Assembly: GCA_003153935.1 (NCBI GenBank)
Contig: PMCA01000007.1
Coordinates: forward strand, 57,831-81,573
DNA: 23,743 nt
Reading direction: 5' to 3'
Source: Elusimicrobiota bacterium
GTDB lineage: Bacteria > CAYTYR01 > UBA6262
Part shown: positions 1 to 7,080 of the stretch, in pieces
How positions within the stretch are numbered: position 1 is the first letter of the stretch
How the letters are laid out: the number at the start of each line of letters is the position of its first letter
Program-made: the position numbers and the translations under genes
The notes under the pieces: generated by a model
Seen by the model: only the letters and a program-made list of their open reading frames with translations
The model's database searches: none
Told to the model about the DNA's origin: nothing

Positions 1-779
1 TTTTGGTATAAACCGCCCAGGGCGATGAACAGGTAACCGGCGTGCCAGGCCAGGTCGGTGTAATTACCCGAGCCGTACTGGCTGGACCATTGCAGGTAGG
101 AATATAAAATATCGGCGATGGTCATGCAGATGAATCCTAAAGCTATATATCTCCAGGGCAGGGAGATCTTAGCCTTGCCGAACAGGTTGGTAATGTAAGC
201 CAGTATCACCGCCGGAACGATAATAAAGATATCGAAAATTGGATAATAGAAATATACGTACTTAGCGATGGTTGAGGTTTCAGAATCATGCGCGATGGGG
301 ATCAAAATAGTTGTGATAATGGCTACCGCCAGTAAAATAAAAAATATACTGGCCAGCACATAAGTGCGCGGGTTACCGAAGGAAAACCCGCTTTTCTTAT
401 AACCGTTCACCAGTAACCATAAACCGATGATCATGGGAATGTAGCCTGGTATCCAGCCTATCCAGTCGGCATAGGTCGGGAATACATTGGCCACGTCAAC
501 TTTAAAAACCAGTTCCAGGACACCATAGATTGTTTCACCCAGGAAAAAGAGGACAATGCCGATTAAGAGCAAGAACCAGGACAACTTAGCCTGGTCAAAA
601 ACCTTGAAACTTTTTAAAGCCGCGGATAATCCCAAAACAGTGATAAATGAGCATATCACCGGCAGGATGTCGCTGAAATATTTCAGTACTACGTCGCCGC
701 CGGGTTTAAAAATGTAGACGTACAGATTTATGACAATTATTACCAGTCCCATGATCCATAGCAATTTAGATTTTTTCAC
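1..779 (-). CDS. Seven/eight-TM sensor-like membrane protein (3' end cut by window)
   Basis: About 259 codons are open with no stop. The start is a GTG preceded by AAGGAG, and the 3' end lies beyond the window. The product is hydrophobic throughout, with seven or eight likely membrane helices and little loop sequence. It is a clear paralogue of the 272-residue protein encoded upstream: ADWIGWIPGYIP matches ADIFWLCGIIPIF, and DILYSYLQW...GNYTDLAWHAGYLFIA matches DIIYSYYNW...GSYLDITWNFGYLLIA. These two motifs resemble the membrane-embedded sensor region found in front of kinase or GGDEF domains in other bacteria (family resemblance from memory). No output domain is visible in the part seen here. 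It lies 11 bp after a 78-residue gene in the PilZ operon. An output domain beyond position 1 cannot be excluded, although the upstream paralogue ends at the matching point. Confidence 0.8.
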   Translation of the reverse strand, partial: MKKSKLLWIMGLVIIVINLYVYIFKPGGDVVLKYFSDILPVICSFITVLGLSAALKSFKVFDQAKLSWFLLLIGIVLFFLGETIYGVLELVFKVDVANVFPTYADWIGWIPGYIPMIIGLWLLVNGYKKSGFSFGNPRTYVLASIFFILLAVAIITTILIPIAHDSETSTIAKYVYFYYPIFDIFIIVPAVILAYITNLFGKAKISLPWRYIALGFICMTIADILYSYLQWSSQYGSGNYTDLAWHAGYLFIALGGLYQ

Positions 780-790
780 TCCTGCGCTCC

Positions 791-1027
791 TTAGAAGCTC
801 ATTGTAAGAATTTGTCGGGATACTTTCCTGGCTCTATCCCCCCCGAGGAAGATGACCAACGCCTGTTCTAACCGGGGAGCCAGATTCTGCAGGTCCATAG
901 CATTCAGTTTATCTACAGTGGTGCCGATCTTTTCACATTGTACCTTTAAGGTGCCGGCAGTCAGCAATTCGCCGATCAGCGGCATCAGGTACGATTCGAT
1001 TTTAACAGCAATAATGTTTTTAGTCAA
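791..1027 (-). CDS. Small conserved-looking protein of unknown function, 78 aa
   Basis: I do not recognise this protein with confidence. It starts at a TTG one base after the stop of the upstream membrane gene. The GGAG ten bases before the TTG overlaps the end of that gene and supports the start. The product looks soluble and mostly helical, with three or four amphipathic stretches and no signal peptide or membrane segment. Distinctive pieces are PLIGELL, VQCEKIG, MDLQNLAPRLEQAL and FLGGDRARKV. It sits between two paralogous membrane sensors, in the same operon as a PilZ protein, so it may be a cytoplasmic partner or effector of those proteins; that role is inferred from context only. Tight spacing on both sides and the RBS argue against a chance ORF. 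Confidence 0.65.
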   Translation of the reverse strand: MTKNIIAVKIESYLMPLIGELLTAGTLKVQCEKIGTTVDKLNAMDLQNLAPRLEQALVIFLGGDRARKVSRQILTMSF

Positions 1028-1028
1028 G

Positions 1029-1847
1029 TTAGAACTTCTCCATTAATTCTTTTTGGTAAAACGCGCTGACCGCTATTAATAGATAGCCGAAATTCCAGGT
1101 TATGTCAAGATAACTGCCTGTCTGGTAATTTCCCGTCCAGTTGTAGTAGGAATAAATGATATCTCCTACGGATATCAAAACAAAACCGGTAACCAGGAAT
1201 TTCCAGGGTTTGGACAAGATACCTTTACCCAGTAGCGAGGTTATCAGCACCATAAAAAAGGCCAGCATCAGGATGAAGATATCGAATACCGGATACATCA
1301 GGGTAAAAACCTTGCCGGCAATGTTGATCTGCGGATCATACAGCACCGGCATGAATAATTTATAGAACAGGACGATCTCCAGCACGCTGATAGCCAGGCA
1401 GATAAAGAAATACTTCAGCCAGCTGCCGATGATGAAGCCGGTGCGATGGTAACCGTATATGAACAGGGTCAAAGCGATGAATATCGGGATGATGCCGCAG
1501 AGCCAAAAAATATCGGCGACGGAAGGCACCACCGGGGCTATGCCCAGGGCCAGTTTATAGACCGCGTAAGTCGATTGCTCCAGGAACCAGAACAGAAAAC
1601 CAACCGCCAGCATTAGCCAGGCGGCTTTGGTCAGGTCCCAGGTCTTAAGGAAAAATGCTATCTTGACCAGCGAACCGACAGCAAAAAGGGAACAAACCAC
1701 CGGAAAGAGCGTGCTGGCGGTGAGAATGGCCTGTTGGCCGCCGAAGCGGAAATAATAGAAAAGGATGTTCAATATCAGGATGGTAAAGGAGATTACCAGC
1801 ATGCTGCGGGCTTCGGTCGTGAATGGTTTGATCTTAGTATCGTTCAT
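1029..1847 (-). CDS. Stand-alone seven/eight-TM sensor-like membrane protein, 272 aa
   Basis: An integral membrane protein with seven or eight hydrophobic helices (roughly residues 16-32, 40-62, 75-95, 105-130, 140-165, 185-208, 218-235 and 250-266). It has a short charged N-terminus and ends just after the last helix, so no catalytic domain follows. Motifs include PSVADIFWLCGIIP near residue 107 and, near the end, GDIIYSYYNW...GSYLDITWNFGYLL. These recall the membrane sensor part of some histidine kinases and diguanylate cyclases (from memory). The start ATG overlaps the PilZ gene stop by 4 bp (ATGA), which implies translational coupling. The gene at 1-779 is a paralogue. The ligand is unknown. 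A transport role is possible but nothing specific supports it. Confidence 0.8.
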   Translation of the reverse strand: MNDTKIKPFTTEARSMLVISFTILILNILFYYFRFGGQQAILTASTLFPVVCSLFAVGSLVKIAFFLKTWDLTKAAWLMLAVGFLFWFLEQSTYAVYKLALGIAPVVPSVADIFWLCGIIPIFIALTLFIYGYHRTGFIIGSWLKYFFICLAISVLEIVLFYKLFMPVLYDPQINIAGKVFTLMYPVFDIFILMLAFFMVLITSLLGKGILSKPWKFLVTGFVLISVGDIIYSYYNWTGNYQTGSYLDITWNFGYLLIAVSAFYQKELMEKF

Positions 1848-2245
1848 GCTTGGACCTTGTCTTTCTGTTCTTTGAGATTCTTGTCGATGAATTCCATGTG
1901 GCGGTCCTCGTCTTTGGGCCGGATCATCAGGAATTTGATGCCGATACCGCCGCGGCGCTTGTACCAGACAACTTTCCCCAGGGCGGAGACAAGTCCCTCC
2001 TGCTTAGGTAAATCTATCTTAATATCCAGCAAAGTGTCAAGTTTTAAGTTTTTCTGGGTCAGTAATTTCATGCCGGAAGCGCTGACGTCCTTGGCCAGGG
2101 AGATGACCCCTGGTCCGGATTTATCCGGCATTTTATAGACCACGTCTATCAAAGAATTCAAACGTGGATGGTTCCGGCGTTCCCTGGCTTTTTTTTCCCT
2201 TTTTTCCGCCGCGCGTTTAAGCCATTTAAACATCATTGCCCCCAT
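1844..2245 (-). CDS. PilZ-domain c-di-GMP-binding protein
   Basis: A 133-residue protein with a basic N-terminus followed by a single PilZ domain. Both halves of the c-di-GMP site are visible: RNHPR at residues 24-28 (RxxxR) and DVSASG at 53-58 (DxSxxG). The fold ends with the usual GIGIKF strand. PilZ domains bind cyclic di-GMP and change partner activity in motility, polysaccharide synthesis or biofilm control. There is no GGDEF or EAL gene in this window, so the source of the signal lies elsewhere. Its stop overlaps the start of a multi-TM protein by 4 bp, which suggests that the PilZ protein and the membrane protein work together (inference). The start is uncertain: ATGs at 2236 and 2233 follow a G-rich stretch and may be preferred. 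Confidence 0.9.
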   Translation of the reverse strand: MGAMMFKWLKRAAEKREKKARERRNHPRLNSLIDVVYKMPDKSGPGVISLAKDVSASGMKLLTQKNLKLDTLLDIKIDLPKQEGLVSALGKVVWYKRRGGIGIKFLMIRPKDEDRHMEFIDKNLKEQKDKVQA

Positions 2246-2246
2246 C

Positions 2247-3089
2247 TCAAACCTGGAGTTTAGTCTTATATTCTTTCATTTTTTCCAGGACTTCGTAAGG
2301 TACCTGCATGTTGCCCATCAAAGCGTCATTCTTATCTATCTCGCCATGGCAATCACTGCCGCCGGTGACGAGCAGGTTGAATTCGCTGGCGAACTGATTA
2401 AAGCGGTTCATGTCCGACTTGCTATGACGGCTGTGGTAAACTTCGATACCCTTCAGTCCCAGTCCCACAAGATGCGCGATCATATCCCGGTTAATTTCCG
2501 CGAAATAAGGATGAGCCAGCACCGGTATCCCGTCAATTTGCAGGATCATCTTCATCGCCTGTTCCGGGGTGAGGCGCGCTTTGGGCACGTAAGCCGGTTT
2601 GCCATAGCCGATAAATCTCTGGAAGGCCTCCTGGATATTATTCACATAGCCTTCCTCCAGGAGCGCCTGGGCGAAATGCAGGCGGCCGATGGCGTTATTA
2701 TTGGTGCTCTCCAGCAGTTTCTTGCCATCAAGGAAAACTTTCAGGTCCCGCAGCTTCTCCAGCATCAGCTGGGCGCGCTCCTGTCGTTTCTGCCGGAAGA
2801 AACTTAAACGTTCCTGGAAAGAGTTGTCCTGGTAGTTTATATAATACCCCAGTATATGCAACTCCAGGTCGTTGCGGGTGGGCATCTCCACGCTAAGTTC
2901 CACGCCGGGAACGACTTCCAGGTCATATTTCTTGGCGTGCTCCTGGGCAATAGGTATAGCGTCAGTTATATCGTGGTCGGTGATAGCGATAGCGGACAAT
3001 TTAACTTTGGCGGCGTAATCGACCACCTTCTCGGGTGTAAAAGTTCCATCGCTATAGTTGGTATGGACATGCAGGTCGACGCATCTCAT
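2247..3089 (-). CDS. PHP-domain phosphoesterase (TrpH/RNase AM-like)
   Basis: A 280-residue protein of the PHP family, whose members hydrolyse phosphoester bonds with a cluster of divalent metals. The ligand residues are visible in order: H7 and H9 (DLHVHT), D14 (SDGT), D38 and H39 (TDHD), E64 (GVELS), H78, H193 (AHPYF), and D246 and H248 (SDCHG). Length and architecture match stand-alone PHP proteins of the YciV/TrpH type, which act as 3',5'-nucleotide phosphatases or 5'-to-3' exonucleases on short RNA. There is no signal peptide, so it is cytoplasmic. Its ATG overlaps the last base of the phoH stop codon (TAATG), so it is probably translationally coupled to an RNA-linked ATPase. The exact substrate cannot be told from sequence. 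Confidence 0.9.
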   Translation of the reverse strand: MRCVDLHVHTNYSDGTFTPEKVVDYAAKVKLSAIAITDHDITDAIPIAQEHAKKYDLEVVPGVELSVEMPTRNDLELHILGYYINYQDNSFQERLSFFRQKRQERAQLMLEKLRDLKVFLDGKKLLESTNNNAIGRLHFAQALLEEGYVNNIQEAFQRFIGYGKPAYVPKARLTPEQAMKMILQIDGIPVLAHPYFAEINRDMIAHLVGLGLKGIEVYHSRHSKSDMNRFNQFASEFNLLVTGGSDCHGEIDKNDALMGNMQVPYEVLEKMKEYKTKLQV

Positions 3090-4399
3090 TAAAGTAGCTG
3101 AGCCGCCAGTGCTGCGAGCGGGCTCCTTTCGGTTTTGGTGAAGTTAATATGTCCGTAAATATCCTGCCCTTTCAGCTTTTCTACGACATAGGTTAAGCCG
3201 TTAGAGGAAGCGTCCAGGTAAGGATTGTCGATCTGGTAGGGATCCCCGGTGAAGACCAGTTTGGTCCCCTGTCCGGCCCGGCTGATAATAGTTTTGACCT
3301 CAGAGGGCGTCAGGTTCTGGGAATCGTCAATAATAATATACTGGTTGGGTAAACTACGGCCTCTTATATAAGTGAGGGCCTCGATCTCCATTTTGCCGGT
3401 TTCGGTCAGGTACTGGATCTTGGACTCGATCTCTTCGCCGTTCTTTTCCATCAGGAATTCCAGGTTGTCATAAATGGCGCCCATCCACTGGGTGAGTTTT
3501 TCTTCCTTGGTACCCGGCAGGAAGCCGATATCGCGGCCCATGGGCATGATCGGGCGCAACACGAAGAAACGGCGGTAAAGTTTCTCTTCCACGGTCTTTT
3601 GCAACGCCGCGGCCAGGGCCAGCAGGGTTTTGCCGGTACCGGCTACACCGACGAGAGTTACCAGCTTTATATTATCGTCCAGCAGGAGGTCGATAGCGAA
3701 ACGTTGCTCGGTATTCAGGGGTTTCAGGTCCCAGATGTGAGTATCTTTGCGCAGGGGTACTATCTCGAATGTTTGCGGGTTGTATTTGCCCAGGGCCGAC
3801 TGGCTTTTGCCGTCTGCCGCTTTCAATATGACGAACTGGTTGGCGAGTATCTCGGTATCCGTATACTTAAGTTTCTTTTGCTGGTAAAAAGCGTCGATCT
3901 TATCGCTGGTCAGGATCAGCTCTTTTACCCCGGTATAAAGTTCGTCTATCTTGACTTTGGAGCGCTCATAATCCTGGACCTTCAAGCCAATGGCTTCCGC
4001 CTTGATGCGGAGGTTGATGTCCTTGGAAATAAAATAGACATCCTCTCCCTTGGCCTGGATGGCGAGAGCGGTCATCAATATCTGGTTGTCTTCTTTCTTA
4101 TTGTGGAATTCATAAGGCAGGATGACCTGGGTATCCAGTTCTATCTTGAGGATACCGCCGTTATCCAGTTCAACGCCCTCGTTCAATTTACCCTTTTTGC
4201 GCAGTTTATCCAGGTAGCGGGATATAACGCGTGAATTACGGCCTCTTTCGTCGTGAAACGTCTTGAAATGATCTAATTCTTCTATGACCGTTAACGGTAT
4301 GGATATCTTGTTGTGACCAAACACTTGCAAGGCTTCCGGATCGTGCAGCAGGACGTTGGTATCAAGAACAAAGGTCTTAAACGGTTTTGAAAGAATCAT
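3089..4399 (-). CDS. PIN-PhoH fusion ATPase/ribonuclease-like protein (PhoH2 type)
   Basis: A 436-residue two-domain protein. Residues 5-145 form a PIN nuclease domain with acidic residues typical of its metal site: D13 in LDTN, E40/E41, D104 and D127 in SKD. From about residue 225 comes a PhoH ATPase with Walker A GVAGTGKT (251-258) and a Walker B-like IIIDDSQN (355-362). Members of this PhoH2 family have been described as RNA-unwinding and RNA-cleaving proteins, sometimes within toxin-antitoxin pairs. No antitoxin-like small gene precedes it here, so a housekeeping RNA role fits better. GGAGG just before the ATG supports the start. It heads the downstream cluster PHP-PilZ-membrane genes. 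In many PhoH proteins the Walker B reads DEAQ; here it is DDSQ. Confidence 0.93.
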   Translation of the reverse strand: MILSKPFKTFVLDTNVLLHDPEALQVFGHNKISIPLTVIEELDHFKTFHDERGRNSRVISRYLDKLRKKGKLNEGVELDNGGILKIELDTQVILPYEFHNKKEDNQILMTALAIQAKGEDVYFISKDINLRIKAEAIGLKVQDYERSKVKIDELYTGVKELILTSDKIDAFYQQKKLKYTDTEILANQFVILKAADGKSQSALGKYNPQTFEIVPLRKDTHIWDLKPLNTEQRFAIDLLLDDNIKLVTLVGVAGTGKTLLALAAALQKTVEEKLYRRFFVLRPIMPMGRDIGFLPGTKEEKLTQWMGAIYDNLEFLMEKNGEEIESKIQYLTETGKMEIEALTYIRGRSLPNQYIIIDDSQNLTPSEVKTIISRAGQGTKLVFTGDPYQIDNPYLDASSNGLTYVVEKLKGQDIYGHINFTKTERSPLAALAAQLL

Positions 4400-4417
4400 C
4401 CACCCTCCATTGAAGAT

Positions 4418-4501
4418 ATTTTAAATTTTGAATTTTGAGTTTTGAATTATTGTTTATAAATATTACCTAAACTTAAAACTTATAACTCAAAACTTATAAC
4501 T
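4418..4501 (-). repeat. Two facing heptanucleotide repeat arrays between tRNA-Gly and phoH
   Basis: Two AT-rich arrays with an exact 7-base period face each other. On the plus strand 4467-4501 reads as five heptads of the form YWWAACT (CTAAACT, TAAAACT, TATAACT, CAAAACT, TATAACT). Positions 4418-4445 read as four heptads (ATTTTAA, ATTTTGA, ATTTTGA, GTTTTGA), with a decayed fifth to 4452. The second array is roughly the reverse complement of the first, so the transcript could fold into a long AU-rich hairpin with a short loop. The array ends about 10 bases before the phoH ribosome-binding site. It could serve as a weak terminator, an mRNA processing or stability element, or simply be a slippage-made microsatellite. 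No function is shown. Confidence 0.75.
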
Positions 4502-4512
4502 GCATTTCTATT

Positions 4513-4583
4513 AGCGGGTGATGGGAATCGAACCCACGTATGAAGCTTGGGAAGCTTCCATTCTACCATTGAACTACACCCGC
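4513..4583 (-). tRNA. tRNA-Gly(CCC)
   Basis: A 71-base cloverleaf. The acceptor stem GCGGGTG pairs with CACCCGC and the discriminator base is U. The anticodon stem GAAGC/GCTTC encloses the loop TTCCCAA, giving anticodon CCC at 4551-4549. The T arm is GTGGG-TTCGATT-CCCAT. A U73 discriminator and a C35-C36 anticodon core are the expected glycine identity features. The bases after the discriminator are AAT, so the CCA end is not encoded and must be added by an enzyme; a nucleotidyltransferase-family gene lies immediately upstream. A strong promoter lies about 37-65 bases before the mature 5' end. It reads GGG codons. Confidence 0.96.
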
Positions 4584-4619
4584 GCAGTAACACCCCAAAC
4601 CCCGCTTACACATTATCGT

Positions 4620-4648
4620 ATTTTATGGCAAATTGCTGGGTTTGTCAA
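4620..4648 (-). promoter_or_regulatory. Near-consensus sigma-70 promoter for tRNA-Gly
   Basis: On the minus strand a -35 box TTGACA (4648-4643, 6 of 6) and a -10 box TAAAAT (4625-4620, 5 of 6) are separated by exactly 17 bases. The -10 box contains the TAA stop codon of the upstream nucleotidyltransferase gene, and the -35 box lies in its last codons. Initiation would fall near 4613, giving a leader of about 30 nt before the tRNA. The same transcript could continue into phoH, since no T-run terminator is visible after the tRNA. Confidence 0.85.
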
Positions 4649-6074
4649 TTATATTTTTTAGATAAGCATAGGCCTGTGGTTTGTTCTTCACGAGCTTTTG
4701 GGCCTGGGCCTCTTTCAGCTCGTTGATCAATTTACCTATTTGCGGCCCCGGGTGCAGGCTAAATTTGCGCATTATCTCGTTTCCATTAAGCAAACTTACG
4801 GGCACTATTTGCTTTTTATTAAGGTGGAAACGCTTGACTATCTCCCTGACTCCTTTCAGGTGTTTACCTGAATCGACAGGATAAATACTTTGTTTTTTCC
4901 TTTTGATGACTGTGGCTTCTGTCGTGTACGCGTCGGCCAGTGATAGGATAAAGGTGTCCAGCCCCTCTTCCGCTAGGTCGCGGAAATAGCGATAGATAGC
5001 TTTGTCGGTTATCTCCGGCAGGTAGGAGAGATTTCCCGGGCGCATGTGGTTGGCTATGATGTTGGTAATTACCCGTATCTCTTTCTTGGAAAAGTGCAGG
5101 CGCGCCAGTATCTTCTCCGCCAGCTTAACTCCGGCCAGCTCATGTCCGTAGAATCGGCTCCTTTTCCCTTCACGGGTGTGGGTACCGGGCTTGCCAAAAT
5201 CGTGCAGGAGGTACGCCATTTTCAGTATTACCCAGCGCCTCACTTCACCGGTTATTTTCTCGTCTAAATGTTCGATGATTTCGTCAGCGTGCCGGGGAAA
5301 GTACTTCTTGATCTGCGGCAATATCTCTTCCATATAGCGCAAACCGCTGAGAGTATGGCTCCACACGCCATTCGGACCGTAGAAATCCCGGGCAGTTGTT
5401 TTCATCGGCTTGACTTCGGGGATCAATATTTCTATCAAGCCGGCCTTATCCATCTGCTCCAGATAAATATGGCTGTCGGAACAGGCCAGTATTTTGATCA
5501 ACTCTTCCCTGATCCGTTCGGGGGCGACTTTTTTTATCAGCCGGGCTTGCCTGGATAACAGGTTTATGGTATTTTTGTCGATGCGGAAACGCTGGCAAGC
5601 CGAAAGCCTGAAGGCCCGCAATAACCTTAACGGATCATCCTTAAAGATCTTCGTTCCCACCATTTTTATTACTTGTCTCCTCAGGTCTTCTTGTCCACAG
5701 AACGGATCTATTATGTCTTTGCCGCTAACGGCTAATGATGAACCGTCAACGAGTTTCACCGCCATTGCGTCTACGGTAAAATCGCGCAGGCTTAGGTCCT
5801 CTTCAATACTCTTTCCGCGTAGCTCGGCGAAATCAACCAGGTAGTTGTTTTTAAGTACCACCCGGTAGATCTCATTATCCTCGTCCAGCGGGAAGAAGCT
5901 GCCGCCGCTGGATTTACCGAATTTTACCGCCAGGGTCTTAGCCTTAAGGCAAACCAGGTCAATGTCCTTGGTCTGGTGTTCCAGCAAGAGATCCCGGACA
6001 ATGCCGCCGACCAGGTAAACCGGTTTAGGATGTTTTAATTTTTTGAGGTCATTCAGGATTCCAGCAACAGGCAT
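4623..6074 (-). CDS. CCA-adding/poly(A) polymerase-family nucleotidyltransferase with HD domain
   Basis: A 483-residue class II nucleotidyltransferase. The catalytic head shows GGIVRD (23-28) and the metal-binding DID (37-39). These are followed by RDFTVDAMA (97-105), DPFCGQEDL and DDPLRLLRAFRLSA, the ribose- and base-recognition motifs of tRNA nucleotidyltransferases and bacterial poly(A) polymerases. Residues about 235-390 carry an HD phosphohydrolase domain with H240, H291-D292, H311, H343 and D381. The enzyme would add or repair the CCA end of tRNAs in the cytoplasm. That role fits the neighbouring tRNA-Gly, which lacks encoded CCA. CCA-adding, A-adding and poly(A) activities cannot be separated by eye. 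The ATG follows AAGGGG and lies inside the end of the OppF gene (26-bp overlap), indicating coupling. Confidence 0.88.
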   Translation of the reverse strand: MPVAGILNDLKKLKHPKPVYLVGGIVRDLLLEHQTKDIDLVCLKAKTLAVKFGKSSGGSFFPLDEDNEIYRVVLKNNYLVDFAELRGKSIEEDLSLRDFTVDAMAVKLVDGSSLAVSGKDIIDPFCGQEDLRRQVIKMVGTKIFKDDPLRLLRAFRLSACQRFRIDKNTINLLSRQARLIKKVAPERIREELIKILACSDSHIYLEQMDKAGLIEILIPEVKPMKTTARDFYGPNGVWSHTLSGLRYMEEILPQIKKYFPRHADEIIEHLDEKITGEVRRWVILKMAYLLHDFGKPGTHTREGKRSRFYGHELAGVKLAEKILARLHFSKKEIRVITNIIANHMRPGNLSYLPEITDKAIYRYFRDLAEEGLDTFILSLADAYTTEATVIKRKKQSIYPVDSGKHLKGVREIVKRFHLNKKQIVPVSLLNGNEIMRKFSLHPGPQIGKLINELKEAQAQKLVKNKPQAYAYLKNIIDKPSNLP

Positions 6075-7014
6075 AATGTTTTTCCCCTTTCGGTTCTAAT
6101 AATGGGTCCATTTCCTTGCAGCGTGAGATACTCCGCGGACAGCGGGAATAAAAAGCGCAGCCTTCGTTTTGCCTGCCCGCCAACGTTTCAGTGGCGGGTT
6201 TTTCTACAGTCGGCGGCGTTACCTTTGTTTTTATCTTTGGCACGCTATCCAGGAGCATTTTAGTATACGGGTGCAATGGTTTAGCGTAAAGCGTATCAGT
6301 GTCGGCGAGCTCCACGATCTTGCCCAGGTACATTACCGCTACCCGGTGAGCGACGTGTTTCACGATTCCCAGGTCATGCGAAATGAAGAGATAGCTCAAG
6401 GAGTATTTGTCCTGCAGGTCCAGCATCAGGTTAATTATCTGGGCCTGGATGGATATGTCCAGCGAAGAGATTGGTTCATCGGCCACGATCAGCCGCGGGT
6501 TAAGGGCCAGCGCTCGGGCCAGGCCGATACGCTGTCTTTGCCCGCCGCTCAGCTGGTGCGGGTATCCTTTGGCCAGTTCCGGTGACAACCCCACTAGTTT
6601 GAGTAATTCTTCGACCCTGTTCTTTATCTCTTTAGCAGGATATAAACCATGTATCTTGATAGGCTCGGCTACTATGTTAAATATCTTCTGCCGAGGATTG
6701 AGGGAAGAATAAGGGTCCTGGAAAACGATTTGGGCGTTCTTCCGGAAACTCTTTAACTGCTTGCCTCTCAGGTCAAAGATGTCCTCTTCATCAAAAAGGA
6801 CTTCCCCACTGGTCGGTTTCAGCAGATTGGCTACCAACCGCCCACAGGTGGTTTTGCCGCAGCCTGATTCCCCAACCAGTCCCAGGGTTTCTTTCTCGCC
6901 AATGGTAAAGCTGACCCCGTCCAGGGCCTTGACATACCCGGCCGTTTCCTTGAAGACGCCCCTCTCCACCGGGTAATATTTCTTTAAATTTTTAACTTCC
7001 AGCAAATTTGGCAT
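6049..7014 (-). CDS. oppF: Oligopeptide ABC transporter ATP-binding protein, OppF/DppF type
   Basis: A 321-residue cytoplasmic ATPase that would power peptide import with the OppD-like subunit encoded upstream. Walker A is GESGCGKT (48-55), the signature motif LSGGQRQR (155-162), Walker B LIVADEP (175-181) and the switch His H213. The C-terminal oligopeptide-transporter extension contains C286, C292, C299 and C316/C317, a cysteine pattern also seen in DppD/OppF relatives and linked there to an Fe-S cluster. I chose the ATG at 7014, preceded by AGGA, over an upstream in-frame start at 7050 that would add 12 unconserved residues. It is separated from oppD by two AT-rich genes. Its end overlaps the nucleotidyltransferase gene. 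Confidence 0.92.
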   Translation of the reverse strand: MPNLLEVKNLKKYYPVERGVFKETAGYVKALDGVSFTIGEKETLGLVGESGCGKTTCGRLVANLLKPTSGEVLFDEEDIFDLRGKQLKSFRKNAQIVFQDPYSSLNPRQKIFNIVAEPIKIHGLYPAKEIKNRVEELLKLVGLSPELAKGYPHQLSGGQRQRIGLARALALNPRLIVADEPISSLDISIQAQIINLMLDLQDKYSLSYLFISHDLGIVKHVAHRVAVMYLGKIVELADTDTLYAKPLHPYTKMLLDSVPKIKTKVTPPTVEKPATETLAGRQNEGCAFYSRCPRSISRCKEMDPLLEPKGEKHYACCWNPE

Positions 7015-7028
7015 AATTCCTGTCTTTA

Positions 7029-7072
7029 CACCTGCGCGGTGACCACGCACTCCAGGGGGCTCCGCGAAGGTG
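7029..7072. repeat. GC-rich inverted repeat between the TPR gene and oppF
   Basis: Arms CACCTGCGCGG (7029-7039) and CCGCGAAGGTG (7062-7072) pair at 10 of 11 positions around a 22-base loop. It fills most of the spacer before oppF and contrasts sharply with the AT-rich gene upstream. No T-run follows on the minus strand, so it is not a standard terminator. The core ACCTGCGCGGT resembles ACCTACGCGGT in the hairpin on the other side of the TPR gene, but in the opposite orientation. It may be a small repetitive element or an insertion scar. Confidence 0.55.
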
Positions 7073-7080
7073 GATTACGG

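Noticed and set aside
3599-4234. A 211-codon plus-strand frame opposite phoH
   Set aside because: The minus strand carries the PIN and PhoH motifs. The plus-strand translation is compositionally odd (rich in Q, F and L), as expected for an antisense frame.
4418-4501. A CRISPR-like array
   Set aside because: Units are 7 bases with no spacers and there are no cas genes. This is a short tandem repeat.
6049-7050. The longer start of oppF at 7050
   Set aside because: It would add residues of no family likeness across a GC-rich inverted repeat. The ATG at 7014 has a ribosome-binding site and begins at the conserved [11 protein letters not shown].
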